Assembly (NCBI RefSeq): GCF_019837165.1
Contig: NZ_JAGYHC010000001.1
Coordinates: 3,906,001 to 3,970,000, forward strand
Direction of reading: 5' to 3'
Length of the DNA stretch: 64,000 nt
From: Virgibacillus sp. NKC19-3
GTDB taxonomy: Bacteria > Bacillota > Bacilli > Bacillales > Amphibacillaceae
Shown here: positions 54,531 through 64,000 of the stretch, in pieces
How positions within the stretch are numbered: the stretch's first letter is position 1
Layout of the letters: each line of letters begins with the position of its first letter
Translations under genes and position numbers: made by a program
Notes under the pieces: model-generated
What the model was told of the DNA's origin: nothing
Database searches by the model: none
The model's input: only the letters and a program-made list of their open reading frames with translations

Positions 54531-55799
54531 CTAGTTATCAAAGCCTATCTCCTCTTCCCTCTCACCAAGCCTAATCCGCGCCTCACTCGGCTGCGTCTCC
54601 GCAATAACCTCACCATTCCTAAACGAATACCTAGTCACAGCCTGCTTCCGAATCACCTCATATTCATTCTCCGCATCCAAGACAATAAAGTTAGCAGGTT
54701 TGCCTTCTTCAATTCCATAATCCGCTTCAATTTGCAGGGTCTTGGCACTATTTTTCGTGATCAAATCAATGGAATTTACAATTTCATCATAGCCCATGAG
54801 TTGTGCAGCATGAATTCCCATATGCAATACTTGCAGCATATTTCCTGTTCCCAGTGGATACCATGGATCAAATATATCATCATGGCCAAAGCAAATGTTG
54901 AGTCCCGCTTCCTGCAGCTCTTTGACCCTGGTTAGCCCTCTTCGTTTTGGATACGTATCAAATCGTCCTTGCAGGTGGGTGTTTACAAGCGGATTGGATA
55001 TAAAATTAATCGAAGACATTTTTAATAGACGAAATAATTTAGACGTATAGGCATCATTGTAAGAGCCCATTGCTGTTGTATGGCTCGCTGTTGTGCGTGT
55101 GCCTAATCCACGTTCGTAGGCCTCCTTCGCGACAACCTCTACAAATCGCGATTGTTCATCATCAATTTCATCACAATGGATGTCGACGAGTCGATCATAT
55201 TTTTCAGCGAGGTCAAAAGCATGCTTCATCGACTCTACGCCGTATTCTCTTGTGAATTCAAAGTGAGGAATACCCCCTACGACATCCGCGCCCATTTTCA
55301 ATGATTCTTCCAGTAATTCAAAACCATTCGGATAAGATAAAATCCCTTCTTGCGGGAAAGCAACAAGCTGAAGATCCACGTAAGGAGCCATTTCTTCCTT
55401 TACCTCCAGCATGGCTTTTAACGCTGTTAATGCCGGATCTGTTACATCTATATGTGTACGTACATGCTGGATCCCTTGAGCCATTTGCATTTTTAACGCC
55501 TGTTTTGACCTGGCTTTTACGTCTTCTATCGTTACCGTTTCCTTTCGCTCCGCCCATCGTTGAATACCTTCAAATAAGGTTCCGCTTTTATTCCATTCCG
55601 GCTCGCCCGCTGTTAATGTGGTATCTAAATGAATATGCGGCTCAATAAAAGGCGGAAGGACAAGCGCACCTTCCACATCAATAACTTCCTTTCCCTCAAC
55701 ATTGTCGAATGTTTGTGTAATTTCATGGAACTTCCCATCCTCTACAACCAAGTGCCACAGTCCATTTCTTCCTCTAAGTGTTGCATTTTTAATAATCAT
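54531..55799 (-). CDS. codA: cytosine deaminase
   Basis: The 422-residue amidohydrolase converts cytosine to uracil and ammonia. It has the metal-binding PHIHLD near 59-64, VRTHIDVTD near 112-120, [14 protein letters not shown] near 206-219, the catalytic block ASHTTAM near 238-244 and the metal-ligand aspartate in [14 protein letters not shown] near 305-318. It overlaps codB by 11 bases. The codBA pair is a pyrimidine salvage operon, here behind a PyrR attenuator. Confidence 0.94.
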   Translation of the reverse strand: MIIKNATLRGRNGLWHLVVEDGKFHEITQTFDNVEGKEVIDVEGALVLPPFIEPHIHLDTTLTAGEPEWNKSGTLFEGIQRWAERKETVTIEDVKARSKQALKMQMAQGIQHVRTHIDVTDPALTALKAMLEVKEEMAPYVDLQLVAFPQEGILSYPNGFELLEESLKMGADVVGGIPHFEFTREYGVESMKHAFDLAEKYDRLVDIHCDEIDDEQSRFVEVVAKEAYERGLGTRTTASHTTAMGSYNDAYTSKLFRLLKMSSINFISNPLVNTHLQGRFDTYPKRRGLTRVKELQEAGLNICFGHDDIFDPWYPLGTGNMLQVLHMGIHAAQLMGYDEIVNSIDLITKNSAKTLQIEADYGIEEGKPANFIVLDAENEYEVIRKQAVTRYSFRNGEVIAETQPSEARIRLGEREEEIGFDN

Positions 55800-57063
55800 G
55801 AATGACCTCTTCCTTCCCTTTCATTTTAGCTGGTAAGGCTGCCTGTTGCGGTATACATTTCATCAACCCTACATAAATAATCACAGAACCTAATAGGGAA
55901 TTGATTGGCGGAATACCTGGAGCAACATTTGCAATGGCGACTCCGGCTGCCCATGCGACTATTGCAATCCAATTTACTTGTTTGAATGTCATGGTGTCAA
56001 ACGGCCTGTATTTTCCACGGTTTAGTAAAAAGAAATCTGCTAATATAATGGCTCCAATCGATGGTAATGCGGTACCTAGAACCGTCAAGAACCCCATAAA
56101 ATTGTTATAAAGCCACATTGCTGTTACCGTCCCTATGATGCCGTTGAAAACAACAATTTTGTGTTTCGGGATTTTTGTAATGTTGGAAAACCCTAATCCT
56201 GATGCGTATAATGCACTATCATTGGTCGTCCATATATTCAATCCGAGAACGATGATGGCCGGAACCATTAGCCCTTGTAAAAACATCACGTCCGATATAT
56301 CACTCATGCCAAAAGCCATAGCTCCGACTGCCCCGAATAAAAACATCAGCGAATTGCCAAGAAAGAAGGCAATGATATTGGCAATCACAGCAGACCGTGA
56401 TGTTTTCGAGAAACGAGCATAATCAGGCGTGAGCGTGCCCGCACTAATAAAAGAGCCAACACAAATGGTTAATGCAGCTGCAATGCTTATTGCCTGCGTC
56501 GGTTCATAATCAAATAATCCTTGTATCCCTCCAGCTGCACCAGCTGCGTCCACCATCGAATAACTCCCAAAAACAGCAATAGCAGGAACAGCGATAAATC
56601 CTAATAGTGTTAACATCTTGATCCCAAAAATGGCGGATACCGTCATCAACAGGCCAAAAATTCCAATTAGGACATAAACATTGACTCCGGTCGCTTTTGC
56701 AACAGGAACGGCAAACATCGCAAGGCCGACACCAAACCAACCTACTTGTGTGGAAGCTAGCAAAAAGGAAGCTATATACGATCCTTTTTCACCGAATGCA
56801 TAGCGAGCTAATAAATGGGTGGACAGCCCCGTCTTTGCTGCGATATGTGCTAATGCTCCTGTATAAAGCCCAAGTATCAAATTCCCGGTTAATACAATCC
56901 AAATAAACTGCATAAACGATAGTCCTGTTCCGAGTTCCCCTCCAGACAACATACTTGCGGAGAAGAAACTTAAGGAAAGCATCACCGCGAGAATCTTCCA
57001 AAAACCTCTCCGATTTGCTTGAGGCACTGCCTGTAACGCGAATTCTTTTTCTACACTTGCCAT
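55789..57063 (-). CDS. codB: cytosine permease
   Basis: The 424-residue transporter belongs to the NCS1 purine-cytosine permease family. It has 12 membrane helices, with [15 protein letters not shown] near 40-54, [13 protein letters not shown] near 83-95 and [12 protein letters not shown] near 110-121. It imports cytosine for CodA. I chose ATG 57063 (MASVEKE) with GGAGGG seven bases upstream; the longer frame extends into the attenuator. Confidence 0.93.
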   Translation of the reverse strand: MASVEKEFALQAVPQANRRGFWKILAVMLSLSFFSASMLSGGELGTGLSFMQFIWIVLTGNLILGLYTGALAHIAAKTGLSTHLLARYAFGEKGSYIASFLLASTQVGWFGVGLAMFAVPVAKATGVNVYVLIGIFGLLMTVSAIFGIKMLTLLGFIAVPAIAVFGSYSMVDAAGAAGGIQGLFDYEPTQAISIAAALTICVGSFISAGTLTPDYARFSKTSRSAVIANIIAFFLGNSLMFLFGAVGAMAFGMSDISDVMFLQGLMVPAIIVLGLNIWTTNDSALYASGLGFSNITKIPKHKIVVFNGIIGTVTAMWLYNNFMGFLTVLGTALPSIGAIILADFFLLNRGKYRPFDTMTFKQVNWIAIVAWAAGVAIANVAPGIPPINSLLGSVIIYVGLMKCIPQQAALPAKMKGKEEVIHDY

Positions 57064-57118
57064 ACCGATCCCTCCAGTTATTTGTTGGTTAGAAACTGGT
57101 ACCGAAGAGATTAGGATT

Positions 57119-57149
57119 AAAAAAACTCCTTGCCATTTCTGACAAGAAG
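57119..57149 (-). terminator. attenuator terminator of codBA
   Basis: CTTCTTGTC and GGCAAGGAG (wobble pairs) form a stem with a six-base loop, followed by seven Ts, 56 bases before the codB start. It is the output of the PyrR switch. Confidence 0.82.
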
Positions 57150-57227
57150 CCTTTTTGCACAATGAACGCAGGGGGCTCCTTCATATAGGTTAGCCTTGCA
57201 ATGTTCATTAGTTCCGAAGTCCTTGTC

Positions 57228-57241
57228 AGCCTCACTGGACT
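57228..57241 (-). promoter_or_regulatory. PyrR binding site in the codBA leader
   Basis: AGTCCAGTGAGGCT on the minus strand matches the PyrR RNA consensus ARUCCNGNGAGGYU in full. The flanking CAGTCC..GGACT pairing forms the anti-antiterminator hairpin. PyrR with UMP would stabilise this hairpin and allow the terminator at 57119-57149 to form. Confidence 0.88.
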
Positions 57242-57277
57242 GAATTAAAGGTACCAGTATTTAATTGAGTATATTAT

Positions 57278-57301
57278 TACAGAAACATTGTACATTGTCA
57301 A
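57278..57301 (-). promoter_or_regulatory. codBA promoter
   Basis: On the minus strand TTGACA (57296-57301) is followed at about 16-17 bases by TAATAAT. It lies just upstream of the PyrR site. Confidence 0.6.
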
Positions 57302-57352
57302 CTGCCTTTTCAGGTGGTATCGTTCTTAGAAACCCTCCATTCCTAATAATGA

Positions 57353-59671
57353 CTACTTCACCACATATGTCTCTTGCGCCGCTTCCTCCAAAAACCTACA
57401 CGGCTTCCCATCAGCAATTATGGTCAGTGCATGCATGGCCCGCGTGCAAGCAGTATAAAAGAGCGTTCTATCCGATTCTTTGCCATAATGGGCGTCGGTA
57501 GCATCCGGAATAATAACAGCATCAAATTCGATTCCCTTTGCTAAATAAACAGGAACAATGAGGAGTCCTTTCTCAAACGCATGGGTTTCTTCATTGATTT
57601 GATGAAATGCCACTTTTCCCTTAAGGGCTTCAGCTACCGCATCGCTTTCCTGACGTGTTTTACAGATGATTGCCGTTGTTTCATATCCTTCTTTCGTCCA
57701 TTCATCCACCCATTGAAGCAAGCTTTTCGTTCGATCATCAGGATCATGGATAAGTACAGGCTTGCTTCCCTCCCGGTTAAATGGTTCAATCATTTCTCCT
57801 CCAGGGGCAAAATACTTCGTGAATTCTACAATCTGTTTGGTCGAGCGATAACTTTTCGTTAATGCAATCCGTTCTTCATTTGCCTCATCATCTACGGCTG
57901 TAAGTGGATTTTCCGTCATGGCGTACGTATAAATGGCCTGATTCGTATCGCCAAGCAATGTCATTCGTGTATACGGGAACATATACCGAATGTAAGCAAA
58001 TTGGAATGCAGAATAGTCTTGGGCTTCATCGATAATCATCTGACGCACCGAACGATCTGTCGTATCTCCGAAAATACGGCTCTGAAAATATAAATAAGGT
58101 GTTGCGTTTTCCCATGTCAAATACCGTTCCTTCAGTTGTGTTTGAATAGATGCAGCCATCTCCTGCCAATCCGTTGGCGCTTGTTCCGGCTTCCATTCCG
58201 CAAACAACGCTTGATATGTTGCAGGAATATGAACAAATTCAAGATTTCTTACGCGTTCTTTCAGTGGTGCAAAAACACGCTTGACCATTTGGGAACGTAG
58301 AATTTCTTCCTCATCCGTTATACTACCACCGTCCTCTTTGCCCTCCGACTGATGATAGGCCTCCATGTAATCTTCCTTATCAAGCAACTCGACCTTTTCC
58401 ATAACCCAGTCCTTATTTAATTCTTCCTTCTGCTGCATTTGCACTTTCTCCAGTAGCCATTTTGCAACCAATTCCAATTTGTTCGGAATAGCAATGTCCT
58501 CATCAAGTGCGTAGAAATAATCATAGATTTGCTGTTTGGAAGCAATCGTTTCACCCCGAAAAGCAATTCGCTTAAACTGAATCCCTGCTTCATGTAGTTT
58601 TTCCACATATGCATCAATCATCGCTTTAAAGTCCAGACTGGCCAAATACTTCATGCTCTTCATTCGTGTTGTATATTCTTGGCTCTCTCCCTGCGCCAAC
58701 ACATACTCCATTTGCTCAAATGGGGACTCTATTGTAAATTTATCCATGATTCGCTTCTGCATATAATTGAGAAAAGTCATTTGTCTCACGTTCGTCTCGC
58801 CAAGTTCTGGCAGTACATTTGAAATATAGCTGCTAAATAGCGGATTTGGTGAAAGTAGCATGACATTATCCGCATGCAACGTTTCCCTGTAACGGTACAT
58901 TAAGTATGCGATTCGCTGGAGAGCTGCGCTTGTTTTCCCGCTTCCGGCAACGCCTTGTACAACAAGGAGACTACTGCGTTCATTACGGATGATCTGATTC
59001 TGCTCTTGTTGGATCGTAGCAACAATACTCTTCATCATCGTGCTTGCATTATTTCCAAGCGCACGCTGCAGTATCTGATCACCGATGGTTACCCCTGTGT
59101 CAAACATGCCTTCAATGCTGCCATGGCGAATGATAAACTGTCTTTTCAGTGTCACATCACCTGTAATTGTCGTCTCACGGGTTCTATAACTCGCCTTTCC
59201 AGTAGAATAATCATAATAAAGACTCGAAATAGGCGCACGCCAATCATAGACGAGGAAATCCTGATCATCCTTATCCATGAGCGAGGAAACGCCAATATAA
59301 ATAGCCTCTTTCTCTGTGTAGGCGTCCTCCTTAAAATCAATTCGCCCAAAATAAGGCGAATCTTTAAGTCTATCCAACGTTTTCAGCCTCTCTCCTACCT
59401 TTCCATGGAACCTCTCCTTTTGCGATAAGAGTGTCGCTTGTTGCTTAATACTTTCCTGCGTCTCGATGACATCATCCATTTCCTCCACATTAACTGTGAT
59501 ATCATCCCAAAACGTTCTCCGAAGCTCCACGACATCCGCTTTTAATCCCTTTGACTGTTGATATAATTTATCTTCTTTGGTTTTAATCTCCTCGATAATG
59601 TTATCGACCCGCCGCTGTTCCATGGCACGTTCATCCATTTCATCAACCCCAACATTCCTTTTTGTTGACAT
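57353..59671 (-). CDS. helD: RNA polymerase recycling helicase HelD
   Basis: The 772-residue superfamily I protein has an N-terminal coiled-coil arm (about 1-100), DFLVYDWRAPISSLYYDY near 135-152, Walker A QGVAGSGKTSAALQRI near 238-253, Walker B IDEAQDYSAFQFAYIRYMFP near 556-575, and C-terminal helicase motifs including YLAKGIEFDAVIIPDATD near 717-734. HelD frees stalled RNA polymerase in Bacillales. The ATG at 59671 touches its AGG site; ATG 59638 is an alternative. Confidence 0.93.
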   Translation of the reverse strand: MSTKRNVGVDEMDERAMEQRRVDNIIEEIKTKEDKLYQQSKGLKADVVELRRTFWDDITVNVEEMDDVIETQESIKQQATLLSQKERFHGKVGERLKTLDRLKDSPYFGRIDFKEDAYTEKEAIYIGVSSLMDKDDQDFLVYDWRAPISSLYYDYSTGKASYRTRETTITGDVTLKRQFIIRHGSIEGMFDTGVTIGDQILQRALGNNASTMMKSIVATIQQEQNQIIRNERSSLLVVQGVAGSGKTSAALQRIAYLMYRYRETLHADNVMLLSPNPLFSSYISNVLPELGETNVRQMTFLNYMQKRIMDKFTIESPFEQMEYVLAQGESQEYTTRMKSMKYLASLDFKAMIDAYVEKLHEAGIQFKRIAFRGETIASKQQIYDYFYALDEDIAIPNKLELVAKWLLEKVQMQQKEELNKDWVMEKVELLDKEDYMEAYHQSEGKEDGGSITDEEEILRSQMVKRVFAPLKERVRNLEFVHIPATYQALFAEWKPEQAPTDWQEMAASIQTQLKERYLTWENATPYLYFQSRIFGDTTDRSVRQMIIDEAQDYSAFQFAYIRYMFPYTRMTLLGDTNQAIYTYAMTENPLTAVDDEANEERIALTKSYRSTKQIVEFTKYFAPGGEMIEPFNREGSKPVLIHDPDDRTKSLLQWVDEWTKEGYETTAIICKTRQESDAVAEALKGKVAFHQINEETHAFEKGLLIVPVYLAKGIEFDAVIIPDATDAHYGKESDRTLFYTACTRAMHALTIIADGKPCRFLEEAAQETYVVK

Positions 59672-59728
59672 CCTAATTATTTTGTAGTATAATTGATTTT
59701 AGGATAAATATACTTATATTTAATTAGG

Positions 59729-59754
59729 AGTGCTAACTAATATAGTTTAGCACT
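59729..59754. other. small hairpin upstream of helD
   Basis: AGTGCTAA and TTAGCACT arms flank a ten-base loop. It lies 58 bases upstream of helD. It could be an operator or a terminator; TTTT follows on the plus strand. Confidence 0.4.
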
Positions 59755-59784
59755 TTTCGTTGTTTACATCAACTCGTTCCTTAA

Positions 59785-59804
59785 GGGGACAGGTTCCTTG
59801 TCCC
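59785..59804. repeat. single REP-like palindrome
   Basis: GGGGACAGGTTCCTTGTCCC, third location of the family at 3493 and 6487. The rest of 59672-60050 is AT-rich and holds no gene. Confidence 0.8.
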
Positions 59805-60050
59805 TCTAACATGTATGGAAAATGAGGGTATTTCTTTATTACGAAATCACTATTTTTCCCTGCCTCATGCCAGCTCCCACAAATCATGATTAGGTATCGA
59901 TGCTTTTGTTTAATATTTCACATTCCTTTTCTGAAATTAATCTTGGAATCTACTATTTTAAACAGGTTAATATTGTAATTTTCGCCAAGATATATTATAA
60001 TAAAATTGTGATATACTTCACATAGTTTTTTATCAGAAAGGAGCAATAAC

Positions 60051-60659
60051 ATGAAGAATTTTATAAGTATACTAGGAACAAACTCAGATCATTCCACGAA
60101 CCGTCTATTGTTGCAATTTATTCAAAAGCATTTTGCAGACCAGGCTAACATTGAGATTTTCGAAATAAAGAAAATACCTGCCTTTAATAAACCGGAAGAC
60201 AAGAAAGCACCTCGTGAAGTACAAGAGCTTGCGGATAAAATTAGGGAAGCAGATGGTGTGATCATTAGTACGCCGGAATATAACCATTCTGTACCAGCGA
60301 TATTAAAAAGTACGTTAGAGTGGTTGTCCTATACAGATCAGGCGTTAATTGATAAGCCTGTAATGCTGACTGGAGCTTCCTATGGAAGATTAGGTTCTTC
60401 CCGTGCTCAAATACATCTACGTCAAATGCTTGATGCACCTGAATTGAAAGCGCGTATTATGCCCAGTTCTGAATTTTTAATAGGGTATTCGTTACAAGCC
60501 TTTGATGATAATGGTAATTTGACAGATCAACATAAAAGAGAAGAACTCGAACGAATTTTTAATGACTTTGTGCAATTTGTAGCTATCACGAATCAATTAG
60601 TTCACGCGAATCAAACGCCTGAGAACAAAGCAACAAATTTCTCATGGGAGATTATTTAA
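60051..60659 (+). CDS. NADPH-dependent FMN reductase family protein
   Basis: The 202-residue flavodoxin-fold protein has LGTNSDHSTNRLLLQFI near 8-24 (phosphate loop) and TPEYNHSVPAILKSTLEWLSY near 77-97 (the flavin block PEYNHS). It reduces FMN, quinones or other acceptors with NAD(P)H. It lies 18 bases before a paralogous gene with extra domains. The ATG follows AAAGGAG. Confidence 0.9.
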   Translation: MKNFISILGTNSDHSTNRLLLQFIQKHFADQANIEIFEIKKIPAFNKPEDKKAPREVQELADKIREADGVIISTPEYNHSVPAILKSTLEWLSYTDQALIDKPVMLTGASYGRLGSSRAQIHLRQMLDAPELKARIMPSSEFLIGYSLQAFDDNGNLTDQHKREELERIFNDFVQFVAITNQLVHANQTPENKATNFSWEII

Positions 60660-60677
60660 TTACTAGGAGGTATATCG

Positions 60678-61865
60678 ATGAAACTCGTTGGAATCGTTGG
60701 ATCAAATGCTGATTTTTCTTATAATCGTCTATTGTTAAATTTTATTGCAAAAAATTTCAAGAAATTAATTGATGTGGAAGTGCTGGATATTAAAGATGTT
60801 CCAATGTTTAATCAATCGGAGGATCAAACAAATAGTGAAGTAATTCAACAGTTAAATAAAAAAATTGTGGAAGCAGATGGTGTCATTATTGCTACACCCG
60901 AATATAACCACTCTATTCCCTCTGCATTACAAAGTGTCTTAGAATGGCTATCGTTTAAAATACATCCTCTTGATGGAAAGCCGGTAATGATTGTGGGTGC
61001 TTCTTATGATGTCCAAGGGTCTTCACGGTCTCAATTACATTTGCGACAAATATTAGATGCCCCAGGTGTGAATGCTGTCGTCATGCCGGGTAACGAATTT
61101 CTATTAGGCGAAGTGCATCAAGCGTTTGATGAAGATGATAATCTAAAAGATACGGCAACAACGCAATTTTTAGAAAGTTGTATCAAGAAATTTATTCGCT
61201 TCATCAACGTTGTCAATGTCCTGCAATCACCTGAAGGGATGAAAGATGTATCTAGTGCAGAAGATTTATATGCGACTGGAACAGTTGATACTACAATTGA
61301 AGGTGTTGACATGTCCGCCGACGACTGGGTTGAACAAGCTGCCGAAGCAACGCAAGCTGTTGAAGGGAACACTTACGTTAAATTAAATCGTGGTATTTTG
61401 ACAGTTAATCAGATCAATCATTTCTTAAATTCAATGCCGATGGAATTGACTTACGCAGATAGCAATAATCAATTCTTATATTATAACCACAAGTTTGACA
61501 CCGAAGACATGTTAGCAGCACGCAAGCCGGAACAAGTCGGTAGTCCACTAGCAGAATGTCATCCAGAAAGAGTATTTAGCAGCGTTTCTTGGGTCATACA
61601 ACAACTACGTAATGGGAATGAAGATGTTGTACGAACGAAGGTACCAACACACGGACCAGATAAGTTTGTTGTCCATAGCTACCAGGCAATACATGATGAA
61701 GATGATAATTTTATTGGCATCAACGAATATGTACAAGATATTCAGCCGATTATTGATTGGTATTTAGAACAAACTGGTCAGCAGTTAACCGGCGGCAGTG
61801 TAGATGCCGTATCCGGGGCGACTACAAAAGTAGATACCGTATCCGGAGCAACAGCTAAAAATTAA
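60678..61865 (+). CDS. FMN reductase with PAS-like domain and flavinylation-motif tail
   Basis: The 395-residue protein has an N-terminal FMN reductase domain (1-180; [20 protein letters not shown] near 74-93), a linker, then a PAS-like domain of the DUF438 C-terminal type (about 235-365; [50 protein letters not shown]). The tail reads [10 protein letters not shown] followed by [12 protein letters not shown]-x-x-S-G-A-T is the ApbE target at whose Thr FMN is attached; here it occurs twice outside any FMN_bind domain. The protein may carry covalent flavin on a flexible tail. It is downstream of its paralogue and probably co-transcribed. Confidence 0.85.
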   Translation: MKLVGIVGSNADFSYNRLLLNFIAKNFKKLIDVEVLDIKDVPMFNQSEDQTNSEVIQQLNKKIVEADGVIIATPEYNHSIPSALQSVLEWLSFKIHPLDGKPVMIVGASYDVQGSSRSQLHLRQILDAPGVNAVVMPGNEFLLGEVHQAFDEDDNLKDTATTQFLESCIKKFIRFINVVNVLQSPEGMKDVSSAEDLYATGTVDTTIEGVDMSADDWVEQAAEATQAVEGNTYVKLNRGILTVNQINHFLNSMPMELTYADSNNQFLYYNHKFDTEDMLAARKPEQVGSPLAECHPERVFSSVSWVIQQLRNGNEDVVRTKVPTHGPDKFVVHSYQAIHDEDDNFIGINEYVQDIQPIIDWYLEQTGQQLTGGSVDAVSGATTKVDTVSGATAKN

Positions 61866-61874
61866 AGAGAAAAC

Positions 61875-61901
61875 AAAAAGAGGTCATTACGGCCTCTTTT
61901 T
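61875..61901 (+). terminator. terminator of the flavoprotein operon
   Basis: AAAAAGAGG and CCTCTTTTT arms with a nine-base loop, ten bases after the stop. Confidence 0.88.
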
Positions 61902-62028
61902 CGAAGTTGGTTCAATGATCTTGAAATAACGCCCAACGTCTTTATGGAAGGGATAAGATAGAAAAGTTCGTTTCCTTTATTAGAGATTGGAACATATGTC
62001 ATAACGTCCTTTACGGTCCAATACTTCA

Positions 62029-62508
62029 TTACTTATGATACGGTTCTCCCCGCATAATCCGAAACCCGCGATAAATCTGCTCTAACAAAATCAATCGCAT
62101 CATCTGATGGGGAAACGTCAACGTCGAAAATGACAGCGCCAAATCACTCCGCTTCTGCACGGATTCACTAATGCCAAGTGATCCGCCAATAACGAATGCG
62201 ATGTTGCTTTTTCCATACGTCGCAAGCTTGTCCATCTTTGCTGCCAGCTGCTCGGAACTAAGCTTTTTTCCATTAATCTCAAGCGTGATAACATAAGTGT
62301 CATGGCCAATCTTGGATAGGAGCCGCTCTCCTTCTTTTCGCTTCACCTCCTGCTCCTCTGCCTCGCTCAAATTTTCCGGAGCTTTTTCGTCCGCTACTTC
62401 CGTGATTTCCACCTTGGCGTAGGTGCTCAGGCGTTTTAAGTATTCCTCGATGCCTTGCTTGAGGTATTTTTCCTTTAGTTTTCCAACTGCTAGGATTGCT
62501 ATTTTCAT
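62029..62508 (-). CDS. rlmH: 23S rRNA (pseudouridine1915-N3)-methyltransferase RlmH
   Basis: The 159-residue SPOUT methyltransferase starts [16 protein letters not shown] and has [13 protein letters not shown] near 104-116 and the knot block [35 protein letters not shown] at the end, both family hallmarks. It methylates pseudouridine 1915 in 23S rRNA in assembled ribosomes, using S-adenosylmethionine. The length is standard. Confidence 0.96.
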   Translation of the reverse strand: MKIAILAVGKLKEKYLKQGIEEYLKRLSTYAKVEITEVADEKAPENLSEAEEQEVKRKEGERLLSKIGHDTYVITLEINGKKLSSEQLAAKMDKLATYGKSNIAFVIGGSLGISESVQKRSDLALSFSTLTFPHQMMRLILLEQIYRGFRIMRGEPYHK

Positions 62509-62746
62509 GTAAAATACGTCCTTTTTTATTTTCTCTTGTAGTTAGCTTATCATATAATGCTAGGATACCACATTTGCGTTTTTACTTTTCTAGTTATATC
62601 CCCATGAATGACACATTGTTTGCCGCTTCATATCTTCTGAATACTCAAAATGGTATACTTATTGTACAAATTTGATTTTCAATAAAAGTAGCTTTATGCA
62701 ATCGGCAGTTCTGGTACAAGTAAAAATGAAAGGAATGAATTTTTCC

Positions 62747-62977
62747 ATGCTATGGATTGCGACACAAGATAATAAAAGTTTGATGAATGTAAAAGAAATT
62801 ACGGTAAACAGGAAAAAAGTAGAAGGTGTCATCGGCAGTGGTGCTATGGCTCATTGGGGTAAAACGTTAGGTACGTACGAAACAAAAGAAAGAGCATCAG
62901 AAATCCTTAATGATATATTTGAAAAGATGGCAGAAAGCAGCAGTATTTCCGTGACATATATGATGCCTAAAAAGTAA
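62747..62977 (+). CDS. small conserved hypothetical protein
   Basis: The 76-residue protein reads MLWIATQDNKSLMNVKEITV, GTYETKERASEILNDIFEKM and ends YMMPKK. It resembles a small protein group found in Bacillus chromosomes and phages (WIxSQDKxSL..KERAxEIL pattern); the function is unknown. I chose ATG 62747, with AAAGGAATGAA upstream; an earlier ATG at 62735 touches that site. The longer frame from 62672 has no support. Confidence 0.6.
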   Translation: MLWIATQDNKSLMNVKEITVNRKKVEGVIGSGAMAHWGKTLGTYETKERASEILNDIFEKMAESSSISVTYMMPKK

Positions 62978-63184
62978 GGAATGAACCGATTATAAATATA
63001 ACCATTACTTTTACAAGTGTGCGTATCAGGTACGAAAAACGAATAAGGCTCCTTCATTCCCTAGCTTAACGGAACAAAAGCAGCTTCTTAACTAACTTAA
63101 TGATATTATACTGTCCGAACAAAGCACAAGAAGGCAGGAATAATCGATGATGCTCGATTAAGATTTAAATAGGGAGTGAGTGAC

Positions 63185-64000
63185 ATGATGTGGGTTAAAT
63201 CACTACAGACAGCAATAGACTACATGGAGGATCATTTACTTGACGACCTTCCGATAGAGCGCATTGCCCAACAGGCTAATTTCTCCGTTTTTCATTTTCA
63301 GCGTACATTTTCGATATTAACAGATATATCTGTTGGTGAATATCTTAGACGTCGTCGCCTAACATTAGCTGCCTACGAGTTAACCAGATCAGACGCCAAG
63401 ATTATCGATCTCGCCTACAAATATGGTTACGAAACTCCTGAAGCTTTCACAAAGGCTTTTCGACGGCAACACGGAGTAACACCAAGTGAAGCACGAAAGT
63501 ATACGGGAAAGCTAAAATCTTATAATCGCCTGGTAGTACAGGTGAATGTGAAGGGAGCAGAACCAATGCAGGTCAAAATGGTTGAACGTGAGGGATTTCA
63601 GATTGTAGGGCTTAAACAGAATTTTTCATTGATTAATGAAGATAATCTAGTCGGTATCCCCCAAATGTGGGATAAGGTATACAGAGAAGGTAGTTACAAG
63701 CGATTGTTTAGCATGAACAATGGTCCTGTTGAAGGTGTATTAGGTGTATGTGTTGAAAAGAATTCCCAATCCATTGATTATTGGGTAGCCACAGCACACA
63801 GGGACAGTGCGCCTGATGAATTATCAACTTTGGAAATTCCCGCATCCAAATGGGCTATATTTGAGGTTCACGGACCGATGCCGGATGCTATGCAAAAAGC
63901 GTGGAAACAAATTTTTTCAGAATGGTTTCCTTCAAGTGGTTACAAGCACGCAGGTACACCAGACCTAGAGGTATATTCAGGTACAAATCCATCCAATCCT
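63185..64000 (+). CDS. AraC family regulator with effector-binding domain (3' end outside window)
   Basis: The frame is open to the window end, giving 272 residues. Residues 1-100 hold the two AraC helix-turn-helix motifs (LPIERIAQQANFSVFHFQRTF; IIDLAYKYGYETPEAFTKAFRRQHGVTPSEARK). From about 125 on it is a GyrI-like effector-binding domain (MVEREGFQIVGLKQNF; PASKWAIFEVHGPMPDAMQKAWKQIFSEWFP). Such proteins bind small, often cationic drugs or other hydrophobic ligands. GGGAGTGAGTGAC lies before the ATG at 63185. Confidence 0.9.
   Translation, partial: MMWVKSLQTAIDYMEDHLLDDLPIERIAQQANFSVFHFQRTFSILTDISVGEYLRRRRLTLAAYELTRSDAKIIDLAYKYGYETPEAFTKAFRRQHGVTPSEARKYTGKLKSYNRLVVQVNVKGAEPMQVKMVEREGFQIVGLKQNFSLINEDNLVGIPQMWDKVYREGSYKRLFSMNNGPVEGVLGVCVEKNSQSIDYWVATAHRDSAPDELSTLEIPASKWAIFEVHGPMPDAMQKAWKQIFSEWFPSSGYKHAGTPDLEVYSGTNPSNP

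Overview
The window is a stretch of chromosome from a low-GC, spore-forming member of the Bacillaceae. Support comes from an SspH-type spore protein, a prkA / yhbH / spoVR sporulation cluster, a ypjP-like gene, strong AGGAGG ribosome binding sites, frequent GTG and TTG starts, and a ycnK-ycnJ-ycnI copper cluster arranged as in Bacillus subtilis. Codon and repeat style suggests the halotolerant Virgibacillus / Oceanobacillus / Lentibacillus group, but this is inference. I see no rRNA, tRNA, CRISPR array or prophage.

Layout. 1-1.9 kb: two DUF1538 membrane proteins overlapping a tandem P-II-like protein. 2-6.4 kb: small conserved protein, Spx-like protein without the second redox cysteine, TetR regulator, sirtuin, GT8 glycosyltransferase, CNNM/CorC-type protein. 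6.5-10.4 kb: ArsB-type transporter, SspH, L-lactate dehydrogenase with a Rex-type operator, coiled-coil protein. 10.5-14.4 kb: YfzA-like protein, GntR-ABC exporter operon, dicarboxylate/amino-acid symporter. 14.4-15.1 kb: a MITE-like element and a 52-53 bp palindromic tandem array. 15-22.4 kb: membrane proteins and the sporulation genes spoVR, yhbH, prkA. 22.7-25.5 kb: serC-serA, preceded by two riboswitches of different classes in series (ZTP, then glycine). 25.5-30.6 kb: OsmC protein and a copper locus (ycnKJI, divergent ctaG with a -1 frameshift at a slippery heptamer, copZ-like gene). 30.8-35.7 kb: C45 acyltransferase-like hydrolase, lactonase, PerR-box-controlled ahpCF. 35.7-40.5 kb: two ABC-2 exporters in one operon with a divergent HTH regulator. 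41-45 kb: MFS transporter, decayed mobile-element sequence, and a DUF5986-like / XRE-ImmA pair resembling a toxin-antitoxin or stress module. 45.5-53.6 kb: AbgT transporter, divergent HPr kinase, SfsA, malate:quinone oxidoreductase, SigA-like sigma factor without dnaG, VanZ-like protein. 54.5-59.7 kb: codB-codA behind a PyrR-type attenuator, and HelD. 60-64 kb: two FMN-reductase-type flavoproteins, the second with a PAS-like domain and a tail carrying two flavinylation motifs; RlmH; a small protein; and an AraC regulator cut by the window end.

How it fits together. Several units carry recognisable control sites: Rex on ldh, PerR on ahpCF, paired palindromes in the copper intergenic region, PyrR on codBA, and ZTP plus glycine on serCA. 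The last two tie pyrimidine, purine/one-carbon and serine/glycine status to transcription. Intergenic space is rich in dispersed GGGACAGGT-type palindromes, 21-bp tandem repeats and MITE-like elements. The most noteworthy items are the tandem ZTP-glycine leader, the doubly flavinylation-tagged reductase, the ctaG frameshift, the DUF1538/P-II unit, the DUF5986/ImmA pair and the 52-bp palindromic array.
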